Source: an uncultured Oscillospiraceae bacterium (GTDB lineage: Bacteria > Bacillota > Clostridia > Oscillospirales > Oscillospiraceae). Taken from it: a stretch of DNA of 64,000 nt. Each line of letters opens with the position of its first letter. The stretch's first letter is position 1. The translations under genes and the position numbers were made by a program. Location of the stretch: the NCBI GenBank assembly GCA_947589745.1, contig CANQCS010000002.1, positions 57,189 through 121,188 on the forward strand. Direction: 5' to 3'. The notes under the pieces were generated by a model, which saw nothing but the letters and a program-made list of their open reading frames with translations, was not told the origin of the DNA and ran no database searches. This document shows positions 53,529-62,470 of this stretch, piece after piece.

Positions 53529-54509
53529 GTGAAAAAAAGGATACTGCCGCTGGCGGTGGCGTGCGCGGTGCTGCTCAGCGGGTGCTCGGCCCTGCTGGAG
53601 CGGTCCTACGGCGGCGTGGAGCCCTACGCCGAGCGGTACTGGGACACCGGCGCCGAGGACACCCTCCGGGCCGAGAACTACCAGGACCTGGTCAACTCCC
53701 TGCTGATGCTGGTGGAGCAGCGGGCCGAGGCCGGGGCCATCCGCTGCTACGGCGACGCCATCGGCTACACCCAGGCCTGGGCCGCCATCCGGGAGGTGCA
53801 GCAGGAGACCGTGCTGGGCTCCTACCTGCTGGACGGCCTCACCTTCCGCTATGAGAGCAGCGACACCGGCGGCTACTCCACCCTGACCTGCGAGCTGTCC
53901 TACCGGGAGGACGCCGAGGACCCGGACGCCATGATGATCCTGTCCGACAGCCAGTCCCTGGTGGACCTGCTGCGCCTGGCGGTCCGGGAGGGCCACGCCC
54001 GCCTCACCGCCCGCTTCGCCTACGACATGCCCCGGGAGGCGGTCACCGCCGCCATGGAGAGCCTGTGGCAGGAGCTGTGCCAGGACGAGCTGGACCAGCA
54101 GGCCCCGGAGGAAAGCGGGGAGGGGGAGTCCGGCGAGAACAGCGAAACCGGCGAGGAAGTCGAGAACGGCGAGCCCCAGAACCCGGAAACCCCGGACGCC
54201 GAAACCCAGCCCCCGGAGGAACCCCCGGAGGACGAATCCCCCGAACCCGGGGAGCCCTCCCAGGAGCCGGAGGACGAAACCGCCCAGGAGCCCGAGCCGG
54301 ACAAGGACCCGGAGGACGGCGAAGCCCAGGACGGGGAGCAGTCCCCGGACGCGGACCCCGGCGAAAACGGGGACGAAACGCCCCCGGAGGACCCGGACGC
54401 CGGGGCGGAGCCCCCGCCGCCGGAGTACCCGCCCTGCCCCTGGACCGTGAAGTTCTACCCGGACATGGAGACGGCGGAGCTGGTGGAGATCCTGCTGGAG
54501 GAGGCCTGA
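53529..54509 (+). CDS. Lipoprotein with Glu/Pro-rich linker, function unknown
   Basis: Product of 326 residues from a GTG start with GGGAGG 7 bases upstream. The signal peptide ends at lipobox LLSGC. Residues about 20-185 form a mixed globular domain without recognised family. About 190-300 are a low-complexity linker of Glu, Pro, Asp and Gly. The last 25 residues (YPPCPWTVKFYPDMETAELV) look ordered again. It lies 31 bases after the LUD gene on the same strand. An exposed cell-surface role is likely; more cannot be said. Confidence 0.75.
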   Translation: MKKRILPLAVACAVLLSGCSALLERSYGGVEPYAERYWDTGAEDTLRAENYQDLVNSLLMLVEQRAEAGAIRCYGDAIGYTQAWAAIREVQQETVLGSYLLDGLTFRYESSDTGGYSTLTCELSYREDAEDPDAMMILSDSQSLVDLLRLAVREGHARLTARFAYDMPREAVTAAMESLWQELCQDELDQQAPEESGEGESGENSETGEEVENGEPQNPETPDAETQPPEEPPEDESPEPGEPSQEPEDETAQEPEPDKDPEDGEAQDGEQSPDADPGENGDETPPEDPDAGAEPPPPEYPPCPWTVKFYPDMETAELVEILLEEA

Positions 54510-54540
54510 CGGACGGCGGGAACATTTTACAGGAAAATAC

Positions 54541-54568
54541 TTGCTTTTTCCGAAAAACGGAGTATGAT
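54541..54568 (+). promoter_or_regulatory. Promoter of the COG0523 pair
   Basis: TTGCTT (54541-54546) and TATGAT (54563-54568) are 16 bases apart, about 35 bases before the start codon. No clear Zur-type palindrome was seen. Confidence 0.55.
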
Positions 54569-54604
54569 AGTAGCGATAAATTTTTAGAAAGAGGCGTATC
54601 CCTT

Positions 54605-55789
54605 ATGACCAAAGTAAACGTGATCTCCGGTTTCCTGGGGGCGGGCAAGACCACCCTCATCAAGAAGCTGCTGGACGAGGCCCTCAAGGGCGAGAAGATC
54701 GTGCTGATCGAGAACGAGTTCGGCGAGATCGGCATTGACGGCGGCTTCCTGAAGGAGGCGGGAATCGAGATCTCCGAGATGAACTCCGGGTGCATCTGCT
54801 GCTCCCTGGTGGGCGACTTCGGCGAGGCCCTGGCCAAGGTGATGGACCAGTTCCACCCCGACCGCATCCTGATCGAGCCCTCCGGCGTGGGCAAGCTCTC
54901 CGACGTGGTCCGCGCCGTCCAGCGCGTTGCCGCCGAGGTGGAGGGCATGGAGCTGGGCTGCGCGGTCACCGTGGCCGACGGTACCAAGTGCAAGGTGTAC
55001 CTGAAGAACTTCGGCGAGTTCTATGAGAACCAGGTGCAGTACGCCGGGGCCATCATCCTCAGCCGCACCCAGAAGATGAGCCCCGAGAAGCTGGAGGCCG
55101 CCGTGGCCCTGCTGCGGGAGAAGAACGCGGAGGCCCCCATCGTCACAACCCCCTGGGACCAGCTCACCGGCAAGCAGCTCCTGGACGCCATGGAGAAGGG
55201 CAACACCTTCGCCGCCGACCTCCTGGCCGGCCTGGAGGACGAGGACGACGACGAGGATGACGACGACTGCTGCTGCCACCACCACCATGACCATGATGAG
55301 GATGACGACCACGAGTGCTGCCACCATCACCATCATGACCACGATGACGATGATGACGAGCATGAGCACCATCATCACCACGACCACGATGACGATGATG
55401 ACGAGCACGAGCATCACCACCATCACGACCACGACGATGATGACGAGCACGAGCACCACCACGACCACGACGGGCACCACCACCATCATCACCATCACCA
55501 CCACGGCCACGACGCCGACGAGGTGTTCACCAGCTGGGGCGTGGAGACCACCCACACCTTCACCAAGGAGAAGCTGGAGAGCATCCTGACCGCCCTGGAC
55601 GGCGGCGAATACGGCGCGGTGCTGCGGGCCAAGGGCATCGTCCCCGCCGGGGACGGCGCCTGGTACCACTTCGACTATGTGCCCGAGGAGCACGAGGTCC
55701 GCACCGGTCCCGCCGACTACACCGGGCGGCTCTGCGTGATCGGCGGCCAGCTGAAAGAGGACGCCCTGAAGGCCCTCTTCGAGGTGTAA
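54605..55789 (+). CDS. COG0523/CobW family G3E GTPase with long His/Asp-rich tract
   Basis: Product of 394 residues. Walker A GFLGAGKTT (about 9-17), the metal-binding CxCC motif (NSGCICCSL, about 62-70) and Walker B-like ILIEPSGVG identify the G3E metallochaperone family, whose members deliver Zn, Co or Ni. Residues about 213-305 contain some 40 histidines alternating with Asp/Glu in three near-identical blocks. The CobW C-terminal domain follows (HTFTKEKLESILTALDGGEY). His-rich tracts in this family are metal stores or sensors. The second COG0523 gene starts 4 bases later. Zinc is the likeliest metal, by family analogy. Confidence 0.92.
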   Translation: MTKVNVISGFLGAGKTTLIKKLLDEALKGEKIVLIENEFGEIGIDGGFLKEAGIEISEMNSGCICCSLVGDFGEALAKVMDQFHPDRILIEPSGVGKLSDVVRAVQRVAAEVEGMELGCAVTVADGTKCKVYLKNFGEFYENQVQYAGAIILSRTQKMSPEKLEAAVALLREKNAEAPIVTTPWDQLTGKQLLDAMEKGNTFAADLLAGLEDEDDDEDDDDCCCHHHHDHDEDDDHECCHHHHHDHDDDDDEHEHHHHHDHDDDDDEHEHHHHHDHDDDDEHEHHHDHDGHHHHHHHHHHGHDADEVFTSWGVETTHTFTKEKLESILTALDGGEYGAVLRAKGIVPAGDGAWYHFDYVPEEHEVRTGPADYTGRLCVIGGQLKEDALKALFEV

Positions 55790-55793
55790 CGCC

Positions 55794-56732
55794 ATGCCCG
55801 CCAAGACCTATCCCGTCTATCTGATCGCCGGGTTCCTGGACAGCGGCAAGACCTCCTTCATCAACGGCATCCTCTCCGACGGCTTCGCCCTGGAGGACCG
55901 GACCCTGCTGCTCCGCTGCGAGGAGGGGGAGGAGGAGTACGACCCCAAGGTGCTGCGGAACGTCACCGTGGTGACGGTGGACGACCCGGAGGACCTGACG
56001 CCCAAGTTCCTGCTGGCCCAGCAGAAGAAGTGCCGCGCCCAGCAGATCATCGTGGAGTACAACGGCATGTGGTCCATCCAGGACTTCTATGTGAACTCCA
56101 TGCCCCCCAACTGGGCCCTGTACCAGATCATCGTCACCGCCGAGGGACCCACGTTTGACCTCTACACCAAGAACATGCCCGACAAGATGATGGAGAAGCT
56201 CCGCAACGCGGACATGATCCTCATTAACCGCTGCACCGGCGAGCAGTGCGCCGCCCTGCGGAAGAAGAACCTCCGCCTGGTGAACCGGCGGGCGGACATC
56301 TACCTGGAGAAGGAGGACGGCTCCAGCGAGGACTACATGGACGGCACCGTGTCCGCCTTCGACCTGACCGCGCCGGTGATCGACGTGTCCGACGAGGACT
56401 ACGGCCTGTGGTACGTGGAGATCATGGATAACCCCCAGATGTACGCCGGGAAGACGGTGTGCTTCCGGGCCATCATGTGCAAGCCCACCCAGTACGGCAA
56501 GTACTTCACCCCCGGCCGCTTCGCCATGGTCTGCTGCGCCCAGGACATGAACTTCCTGGCCGTGGCCTGCGTGGGCTGCGACGTGAGCAAGATCCCCGAG
56601 CGGACCTGGGTGGAGATCACCGCCGAGGCCCGGATGGAGTACTGGGAGCCCTACGGCGGCGAGGGCCCGGTGCTCCATGTGAAAGCCCTGGCCCCCTGCG
56701 CCAAGCCCAAGGAAGAAGTCGTACAGATGTGA
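55794..56732 (+). CDS. COG0523-like GTPase domain fused to a DUF1980-like domain
   Basis: Product of 312 residues. Walker A is present (GFLDSGKTS, 13-21) and IIVEYNGMW resembles the Walker B region, but the CxCC metal motif of the first gene is absent. From about residue 190 the chain resembles the C-terminal domain of YcgQ/DUF1980 membrane proteins (MYAGKTVCFRAIMCKP, GRFAMVCCAQDMNFLAVACV). Those proteins normally work with a YcgR-type permease, which is not encoded nearby. Probable partner of the His-rich GTPase in metal handling. The fusion call rests on pattern recognition. Confidence 0.75.
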   Translation: MPAKTYPVYLIAGFLDSGKTSFINGILSDGFALEDRTLLLRCEEGEEEYDPKVLRNVTVVTVDDPEDLTPKFLLAQQKKCRAQQIIVEYNGMWSIQDFYVNSMPPNWALYQIIVTAEGPTFDLYTKNMPDKMMEKLRNADMILINRCTGEQCAALRKKNLRLVNRRADIYLEKEDGSSEDYMDGTVSAFDLTAPVIDVSDEDYGLWYVEIMDNPQMYAGKTVCFRAIMCKPTQYGKYFTPGRFAMVCCAQDMNFLAVACVGCDVSKIPERTWVEITAEARMEYWEPYGGEGPVLHVKALAPCAKPKEEVVQM

Positions 56733-56737
56733 TACCG

Positions 56738-56772
56738 AAAGCCCGGTCCCGTATCCCGGAACCGGGCTTTTT
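56738..56772 (+). terminator. Terminator of the COG0523 operon
   Basis: AAAGCCCGGT and ACCGGGCTTT form a 10-bp outer stem with further inner pairing and a T-rich end (CTTTTTG). It runs directly into the family C repeat. Confidence 0.85.
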
Positions 56773-56861
56773 GATACTTTTTCTTGAAAGAAAAAGTATC
56801 AAAAAGAACTTTAATGTCGCTCTCAAAGTGCTGCGATACCTGCATTTTCCGCACGGTAACG
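56773..56861 (+). repeat. Family C repeat, copy C3
   Basis: Hairpin GATACTTTTTCTT-GA-AAGAAAAAGTATC (56773-56800) is followed by AAAAAGAACTTTAATGTCGC and a tail ending GCATTTTCCGCACGGTAACG. It matches copy C1 read on the other strand. The outer stem pair differs (GATAC/GTATC here, GATTC/GAATC in C2), a compensatory change. It lies between the COG0523 operon and deoC. Confidence 0.8.
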
Positions 56862-56949
56862 AAGGATACCTCTAATAGAAGGATCGTATCATGCGGAAAC
56901 GAAACAACAAAATGGAATGAAACAACAAAACGGAAAGGAAAGGTTCGCA

Positions 56950-57615
56950 ATGGAATATCAGAACATCATGGCCCACGTGGACCACACCCTGCTGGCCCAG
57001 TCGGCCACCTGGGAGGACATCCGCCAGGTGCTGGACGACGCCATGGGCTATGGCGCGGCGTCGGCCTGCATCCCGCCGTCCTACGTGAAGCGGGCGGCGG
57101 AGTACGTGTCGGGGAAGCTCCCCATCTGCACGGTGATCGGGTTCCCCAACGGGTACAGCACCACGGCAACAAAGGTCTTCGAGGCGGCGGAGGCCGCGGC
57201 CAGCGGCGCGTCGGAGATCGATATGGTCATCAACGTGGGCTGGGTGAAGGACGGCAGGCTGGACGCGGTGGGCGAAGAGATCGCCCGGGTCCGCCGGGCC
57301 TGCCCGGGAAAAGTGCTGAAGGTCATCATTGAGATCTGCCTCCTGACGGAGGTGGAGATCAAAGCCCTCTGCGGCGTGGTGGCGGCCGGCGGCGCGGACT
57401 ACATCAAGACCTCCACCGGCTTTTCCACCGGCGGGGCCACCTTTGAAGCGGTGGAGCTGATGCGCGCCAGCAGCCCCGCTTCGCTGAAGATCAAGGCCGC
57501 CGGGGGCATCGCCTCCTTCGAGGACGCGGAGCGGTTCCTGGCCCTGGGGGCGGACCGCCTGGGCACCAGCCGCCTGGTGAAGCTGCTGAAAGCCCAGGAG
57601 GGGAAAAATTCCTGA
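56950..57615 (+). CDS. deoC: Deoxyribose-phosphate aldolase DeoC
   Basis: Product of 221 residues. It cleaves 2-deoxyribose 5-phosphate to glyceraldehyde 3-phosphate and acetaldehyde. The Schiff-base lysine is Lys153 in YIKTSTGF, and [12 protein letters not shown] and [11 protein letters not shown] hold the other active-site residues. GAAAGGAAAGG precedes ATG 56950; an ATG 33 bases upstream lies in a short tandem duplication (GAAACAACAAAA twice, 56899-56935). No other deo genes are adjacent. Confidence 0.95.
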   Translation: MEYQNIMAHVDHTLLAQSATWEDIRQVLDDAMGYGAASACIPPSYVKRAAEYVSGKLPICTVIGFPNGYSTTATKVFEAAEAAASGASEIDMVINVGWVKDGRLDAVGEEIARVRRACPGKVLKVIIEICLLTEVEIKALCGVVAAGGADYIKTSTGFSTGGATFEAVELMRASSPASLKIKAAGGIASFEDAERFLALGADRLGTSRLVKLLKAQEGKNS

Positions 57616-57657
57616 CCATCTGAAAGCAAGCAGGCATAAGCCTTTTTAAACACTTTG

Positions 57658-57786
57658 ACTCCTCCATTCCGCCGGACCCTCGGTGCCCGTGTCACGGCCC
57701 GGTGTCCGGCGGAATAAGCTGTTACCGGGGGCCGCATCTGCCCCCGCAACAGATACGGCCATCCCAAATCTTGGGATTGGAGGAGT
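57658..57786 (+). promoter_or_regulatory. Structured leader that can sequester the ribosome-binding site of the SLH gene
   Basis: ACTCCTCCA (57658-57666) is exactly complementary to TGGAGGAGT (57778-57786), the Shine-Dalgarno region of the next gene. Between them lie three hairpins. The first is TTCCGCCGGAC/GTCCGGCGGAA (57667-57714). The second is CTGTT/AACAG enclosing GGGGGC/GCCCCC (57719-57752). The third is ATCCCAA-ATC-TTGGGAT (57761-57777). Together they form a closed multi-branch structure that would block translation. No known riboswitch class was recognised. Confidence 0.5.
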
Positions 57787-57791
57787 TATCA

Positions 57792-59504
57792 ATGCGTAAG
57801 AAGGCGCGTGTTCTCAGAACGGCGCTGACGGCGCTGTTCCTTGCTTTCGGCCTCCTGCCCATCTCCGGTTCCGGAGTGCGGGCTGCTGAGACCGTGGACA
57901 GCGGCATCGGCCCCGGAGACTGGAACGCGACAGAAGAGCTCTGGTGCAGCCAGTGCGGCCAGGTGGAGACCTTCCACATCTACGTCTCGCCGGAGGGAGC
58001 CGTCCCCGGCACGGACACCGCGCCCACCGGCTCTCAGTGGAGAATGACCATGTGCCTCAACTGCGGCACCATCAACGCGGACCTGCCGCCGGACAGCGGC
58101 GGCTACGGACAGATGGAGTTCCGCCTGGAGGACTGCCCGGCGGAGCACAGCCTGGAGGAGGTATCCTATGAGCCGGTGGACGGGGACCAGCACCGGATGA
58201 CCGGCACGGACGTGGCCCGCTGCCCCCAGTGCGGCGGGACCTGGAGCGCCCCGGTGGAGCGGCTGGAGCCCCACACCTTCGCCTCGGAGGTGGTACCGCC
58301 CACCTGCACCGAGGGCGGCTATACGGCGTATACCTGCACCCTCTGCGGCGAGACGCGGCAGGGGGAGGAGACCCCGGCAGCGGGCCATACCTTCGGGGAC
58401 TGGACCGTGGACCTGGAGCCCACCGGGGAAGCGGAGGGCCGCCGCAGCCATGCCTGCCTGATCTGCGGCGCGGTGGAAACAGAAACCTTGCCCCGGCTCA
58501 CGCCCGAGCCGGAACCTCAACCGGACCCGACCCCGGAGCCAGCCCCCGAGCCGAAACCCGACCCGGAGCCAAAGCCTGAACCCGAACCGCAACCCGAGCC
58601 TGACCCGGCCCCGACGCCGACACCCGAACCCGAACCGCAACCCGACCCGGAGCCGACGCCCGAGCCAACCCCGGAACCCGAGCCGACACCCGAGCCTGAC
58701 CCGGACCCGGTCCCCGAGCCCACGCCGGAACCGCAACCAGAGCCAAAACCAGACCCAGAACCCACCCCGGAGCCTGACCCCGAGCCCGCCCCGGAGCCAG
58801 ACCCTAACCCCGAGCCCGCCCCGGAGCCAGACCCTAACCCCGAACCCGCCCTGGAACCGACCCTGGAACCGACCCCGGAACCGACCCCGGAACCGACCCC
58901 GGCCCCGGAGCCGGAACCCCGGCCTGAACCCGCTCCGGCCCCGACGCCTGAGCCAGCCCCAGAGCCGGACATTCAGCCAACCCCGACACCGGAGCCCATC
59001 CCGGAGCTGACACCAGTCCCGGAGCCTGACCCCGAGCCCGCTCCAGAACCCGAACCGGAAATTGACCCCGCCCCCGTCCTCCTGACCCGCGCTGCCGCCG
59101 CGGTCCTGCTGGACCGCCACGCGGGAAGCGTGGAGGTCACAGCCCACATCTTCCCCGACGTCCCGCCGGAGGCCTGGTACGCCGGAGCGGTCAACCGCCT
59201 GGCCACCCTGGGCGTAGTCCGGGGCAGGGGAGACGGCTGCTTCCACCCCCACGACCTGGTCACCCGGGCCGAGTTCACCGCCATGACCGTGCGCCTCTTT
59301 GGGGCAAAGACGGCGGAGCCCGGCACCTTCCGTGACGTCCCCGCCGGACACTGGGCGGCGGAGGCCATCGGTACCGCCTCGGCCCTTGGCTGGATGCCTT
59401 GGGGCGCCGATGGATATTTCCACCCGGACGAACCGGTGACGGACCGGGAGGCGGAGAAAGTCCTGGCAAACGCCATCCACTGGCAAAACACCCGGAGCAG
59501 ATAG
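57792..59504 (+). CDS. Secreted SLH protein with long Pro-Glu-Pro repeat
   Basis: Product of 570 residues. After a signal peptide (cut near VRAAE) come several CxxC pairs (CSQCG, CLNCG, CPQCG, CTLCG, CLICG) in an immunoglobulin-like or zinc-ribbon arrangement with repeated HTF-type segments (about 50-235). A roughly 200-residue Pro/Glu/Asp tract of PEP units (237-440) follows. Two SLH-like modules ([20 protein letters not shown] and [20 protein letters not shown]) end the chain. The tract is probably a stiff spacer across the wall, with SLH modules as anchor. Repeat length is likely to vary between strains. Ligand unknown. Confidence 0.85.
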   Translation: MRKKARVLRTALTALFLAFGLLPISGSGVRAAETVDSGIGPGDWNATEELWCSQCGQVETFHIYVSPEGAVPGTDTAPTGSQWRMTMCLNCGTINADLPPDSGGYGQMEFRLEDCPAEHSLEEVSYEPVDGDQHRMTGTDVARCPQCGGTWSAPVERLEPHTFASEVVPPTCTEGGYTAYTCTLCGETRQGEETPAAGHTFGDWTVDLEPTGEAEGRRSHACLICGAVETETLPRLTPEPEPQPDPTPEPAPEPKPDPEPKPEPEPQPEPDPAPTPTPEPEPQPDPEPTPEPTPEPEPTPEPDPDPVPEPTPEPQPEPKPDPEPTPEPDPEPAPEPDPNPEPAPEPDPNPEPALEPTLEPTPEPTPEPTPAPEPEPRPEPAPAPTPEPAPEPDIQPTPTPEPIPELTPVPEPDPEPAPEPEPEIDPAPVLLTRAAAAVLLDRHAGSVEVTAHIFPDVPPEAWYAGAVNRLATLGVVRGRGDGCFHPHDLVTRAEFTAMTVRLFGAKTAEPGTFRDVPAGHWAAEAIGTASALGWMPWGADGYFHPDEPVTDREAEKVLANAIHWQNTRSR

Positions 59505-59586
59505 CCCCGCTCCAACGGCCCGCCCCGGCGGGCCGCTACATACCCGGCCCAAACGCCCCGAAATGTGGCTTTTTCTCCCGGAAACA

Positions 59587-59615
59587 TTGACAGCGGGCCG
59601 GGAACAGGCTATAAT
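59587..59615 (+). promoter_or_regulatory. murT promoter
   Basis: TTGACA (59587-59592) and TATAAT (59610-59615) are 17 bases apart, a full match to the vegetative consensus, about 75 bases before murT. Confidence 0.92.
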
Positions 59616-59690
59616 TTTTTTGATATGCGGCGCGGAAAAACCTGGAGGGAACGACCTCCCGCGCCGGAGAAACACAAAAGAGGGAAACAC

Positions 59691-61067
59691 ATGAAGCTCA
59701 GATTTCTCATGGCCCTGTGGGCGGCCAAGCTGTCCCAGCCGCTGCTGAAGATCACCAAACACAACGGCACCAACTTCCCCGGCGAGCTGGCGCTGAAGCT
59801 CTGCCCGGACTTTCTGAAATACGTGGCCAAGCCCAGGCGCATCATCACCGTCACCGGCACTGACGGCAAGACCAGCGTGTCCAACCTGATCTGCGACATG
59901 CTGGAGGCGGAGGGCCAGCGGGTGCTGAACAACCGGGCCGGGTCCAACATCAACTCCGGCGTGGCCACCAGCCTGCTGTCCGGCTGCACGATCTTCAACC
60001 GCACCCGCTACGACGTGGCTGTCCTGGAGGTGGACGAGCGGTCCTCCAAGCGCATCTACCCCTACGTGAAGCCGGACGTGACGGTGATCACCAACCTGTT
60101 CCGGGACTCCATCATGCGGAACGGCCACCCGGAGTATATCGCCTCCATCCTCACCTCCGCCATCCCGCCGGAGACCAAGCTGATTTTGAACGCGGACGAC
60201 CTGATCTCCGCCTCCGTGGCCCCGTCCAACCCGCGGGTCTACTTCGGCCTGGACAGGCTGCCGGGGGACGTGACGGAGTGCGTCAACCGCATCAACGACC
60301 TCCGCATCTGCCCCAAGTGCGCGGGCAAGCTGGAGTACGAGTACCGCCACTACCACCACATCGGCCGGGCCCACTGCCGGGACTGCGGTTTCCAGTCCCC
60401 GGCCCCCGACTACCTGGGGACGGATGTTGACCTGGAGAAAATGACCATGACGGTGCGGGACGCCGCCGGGGACCACCCCTACAAGCTCCTGTCGGACAGC
60501 ACCTTCAACATCTACAACCAGGTGACGGCCATCGCCCTGATGCGGGAGCTGGGCATGGACCACGACAAGATCGCCTCCCTCATGTCCCACATCAAGATCG
60601 CGGAGAGCCGCTACCTGTCCCAGAAGGCGGGGCAGGTGGAGGTGGTCATGCAGATGGCCAAGGACCGGAACGCCCTGGCCTGCTCCCGGGTGTTCGACTA
60701 CGTGACCTCCCGGCCGGGGGAGAAGGAGCTGCTGCTGATGATGAACAATCTCAGCGACGACCTCCACTGGTCCGAGAACACCTGCTGGCTGTACGACTGC
60801 GACTTTGAGTTCCTGAACGACGACGGGGTGATCCACGTGGTGGCCACGGGGCCCAGGGCGAAGGACTACTATCTTCGGCTGCGGCTGGCTGGGGTCCCGG
60901 CGGACCGGGTGGACTGTGTCCGGGACGAGTTCGAGGCGGCGGACAAGCTTCTCTTGCGCCCCGGCAGCAGCGTGTATCTGCTCTACGGGGCGGACAACCG
61001 CTCCCTGACCATGGCGCACAGGGTCCGGGAGAAGATCATCCACAGGGCAGAGGAGGCGCAGGCATGA
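59691..61067 (+). CDS. murT: MurT, Mur-ligase subunit of lipid II isoglutaminyl synthase
   Basis: Product of 458 residues. ATP-binding GTDGKTS is at 56-62. The MurT-specific four-cysteine zinc ribbon inserted in the ligase core uses Cys207, Cys210, Cys229 and Cys232. The C-terminal DUF1727 region follows. MurT with GatD converts D-glutamate of lipid II to D-isoglutamine. ATG 59691 follows GAGGG; its stop overlaps the next start as ATGA. It has its own consensus promoter. The neighbouring GatD-like gene lacks catalytic residues, which raises the question where ammonia comes from. Confidence 0.92.
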   Translation: MKLRFLMALWAAKLSQPLLKITKHNGTNFPGELALKLCPDFLKYVAKPRRIITVTGTDGKTSVSNLICDMLEAEGQRVLNNRAGSNINSGVATSLLSGCTIFNRTRYDVAVLEVDERSSKRIYPYVKPDVTVITNLFRDSIMRNGHPEYIASILTSAIPPETKLILNADDLISASVAPSNPRVYFGLDRLPGDVTECVNRINDLRICPKCAGKLEYEYRHYHHIGRAHCRDCGFQSPAPDYLGTDVDLEKMTMTVRDAAGDHPYKLLSDSTFNIYNQVTAIALMRELGMDHDKIASLMSHIKIAESRYLSQKAGQVEVVMQMAKDRNALACSRVFDYVTSRPGEKELLLMMNNLSDDLHWSENTCWLYDCDFEFLNDDGVIHVVATGPRAKDYYLRLRLAGVPADRVDCVRDEFEAADKLLLRPGSSVYLLYGADNRSLTMAHRVREKIIHRAEEAQA

Positions 61068-61768
61068 AGATCGAGATACTGTACCCGGAGGTCTGCAACC
61101 TCTACGGCGACCTGGCCAACGCGGAATATCTGTCCCGCAGCAGCGGGGCGGAGATCGTGACCACGTCCCTGAAGGAGAAGCCACACTTTCCCGAGGAGGA
61201 CATCGCCCTGGTGTACATGGGCACCACCACGGAGCGGGGCCAGGAGCTGGTCCGTGACGCCTTTGCTCCCTGGCTGGGCGCGCTGAAGGAGCGCACGGCC
61301 CAAGGCGGCCTCACCCTCATCACCGGCAACGCCCTGGAGATATTTGGGGAGTATATCCAGGACGAGGAGAGAAAGATCCCCATGCTGGGATTATTTCCTT
61401 CCCACGCGGAGCGCCACATGATGGCGAGGTATAATTCTCTGTATTTGGGCAAATACGGAGAAATGGACATTGTTGGCTTTAAAAGCCAGTTCGGGCATTC
61501 GTATGGCGACAACGGCGAGGGATTATTCACCACGGTCCGGGGTCCGGGTCTGAACCCGGAGGTCAAGCCGGAAGGCTTCCGGCAGGGCAACCTGATGGCC
61601 ACCTACTTGGTCGGCCCGCTGGCCATCCTGAATCCTCCCTTTGCCAAGGAGCTGCTGCACCTTATGGGCGTGGCTGCGCCACAGCTGGAATGCGAGGATA
61701 TTGCCTACGAGGCATATCAAATTCGGGTCCGCGAATTTTCGGACCCCAATCGGGGGTTCACCTACTGA
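61064..61768 (+). CDS. GatD-like class I glutamine amidotransferase without catalytic Cys and His
   Basis: Product of 234 residues, overlapping murT by 4 bases like true gatD. Overall layout fits GatD (N-terminal YPEVCNLYGDLANAEYLSRS). Where the nucleophile loop (CGGYQ...G) is expected the sequence is TGNALEIFG (87-95) with no Cys. The normal TYLHGP motif reads TYLVGPL (180-186), so the catalytic His is also missing. The early glycine loop is changed to MGTTTERGQE. It therefore probably cannot hydrolyse glutamine. It may be a structural partner of MurT that uses free ammonia, or have another role. Confidence 0.8.
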   Translation: MKIEILYPEVCNLYGDLANAEYLSRSSGAEIVTTSLKEKPHFPEEDIALVYMGTTTERGQELVRDAFAPWLGALKERTAQGGLTLITGNALEIFGEYIQDEERKIPMLGLFPSHAERHMMARYNSLYLGKYGEMDIVGFKSQFGHSYGDNGEGLFTTVRGPGLNPEVKPEGFRQGNLMATYLVGPLAILNPPFAKELLHLMGVAAPQLECEDIAYEAYQIRVREFSDPNRGFTY

Positions 61769-61831
61769 GGGAGCAGGGGCCTCCGGCCCCTACCGGGCTT
61801 GGGAGGGACCTGCCGGTCCCTACTCACCCCG

Positions 61832-62388
61832 GGGTACTTTTCCCTCGCAGGAAAAGTACCCAAAAGTGCGCTTAAGGGGGCTGGCGCCCCCTTAAGAATC
61901 CCTCGGGGAGGACGGTCAAGGGCAGTTGGGGGTTGGGTAGGACCCAGAGAAGGCTTTCATCGGGGCTGCTGTTTTGTTTTTTTCCGTAGTCTTACTGCTG
62001 GTTGCTCCGTTCTACTACGCAATTGATGGATGTTTCTTGTCGGGCCGTTAACGGAAATGTTTCTTTTGCGTAGTGGAACGGAGCAGAACGCAGTCTGTCC
62101 TAAACCGTATACGGAAATCTGTCAATTGCGTAGTGGAACGGAGCAACCGGCAGTCGGTCAACAAAACCGACCAGCGCAGCCAATGAGTCCCCGCACCAGC
62201 GCTTCAATCTCCTTGAGGACATACTCCCTGTAGCCGCTTCGCCTCATACACGGGAGCGAGCGCGGTTTAGACCAAACCAACCCCAGGGGGAGCGCAAAAC
62301 AAAACAAAAAATGAGGAAAGATTCTCAAGAAAACCTCGGTTTTCTTGAGTGCCCTTTTGGTGACTTTTCCGGCACGGGAAAAGTCACC
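61832..62388. repeat. Family A repeat, full element L-payload-R (copy A6)
   Basis: It fills the gap between the GatD-like and MFS genes. The L half starts with hairpin GGGTACTTTTCC...GGAAAAGTACCC (61832) and CTTAAGGGGGC/GCCCCCTTAAG and ends at CAATTG (62020-62025). A 97-base payload follows with palindromes CCGTTAACGG and CCGTATACGG and a diverged core. The inverted R half runs from CAATTG (62123) to GGTGACTTTTCC...GGGAAAAGTCACC. Its second stem reads CTCAAGAAAACC/GGTTTTCTTGAG, a paired change from other copies. The third R hairpin has decayed. GC-rich palindromes flank both ends (61763-61830, 62395-62455). Confidence 0.88.
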
Positions 62389-62470
62389 AGGGGACAGCAG
62401 GGACCGGAGGTCCCTACCAAGACCACCCAGGGGGCGGAGCCCCCTTGCACCCGAGAGAGGAGGATCACCC

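Noticed and set aside
57789..61184. Very long open frame on the minus strand (over 1,100 codons)
   Set aside because: It is the antisense shadow of the Pro/Glu-rich repeat and murT; composition is Arg/Gly/Val-rich with no domain, and both plus-strand genes are well supported.
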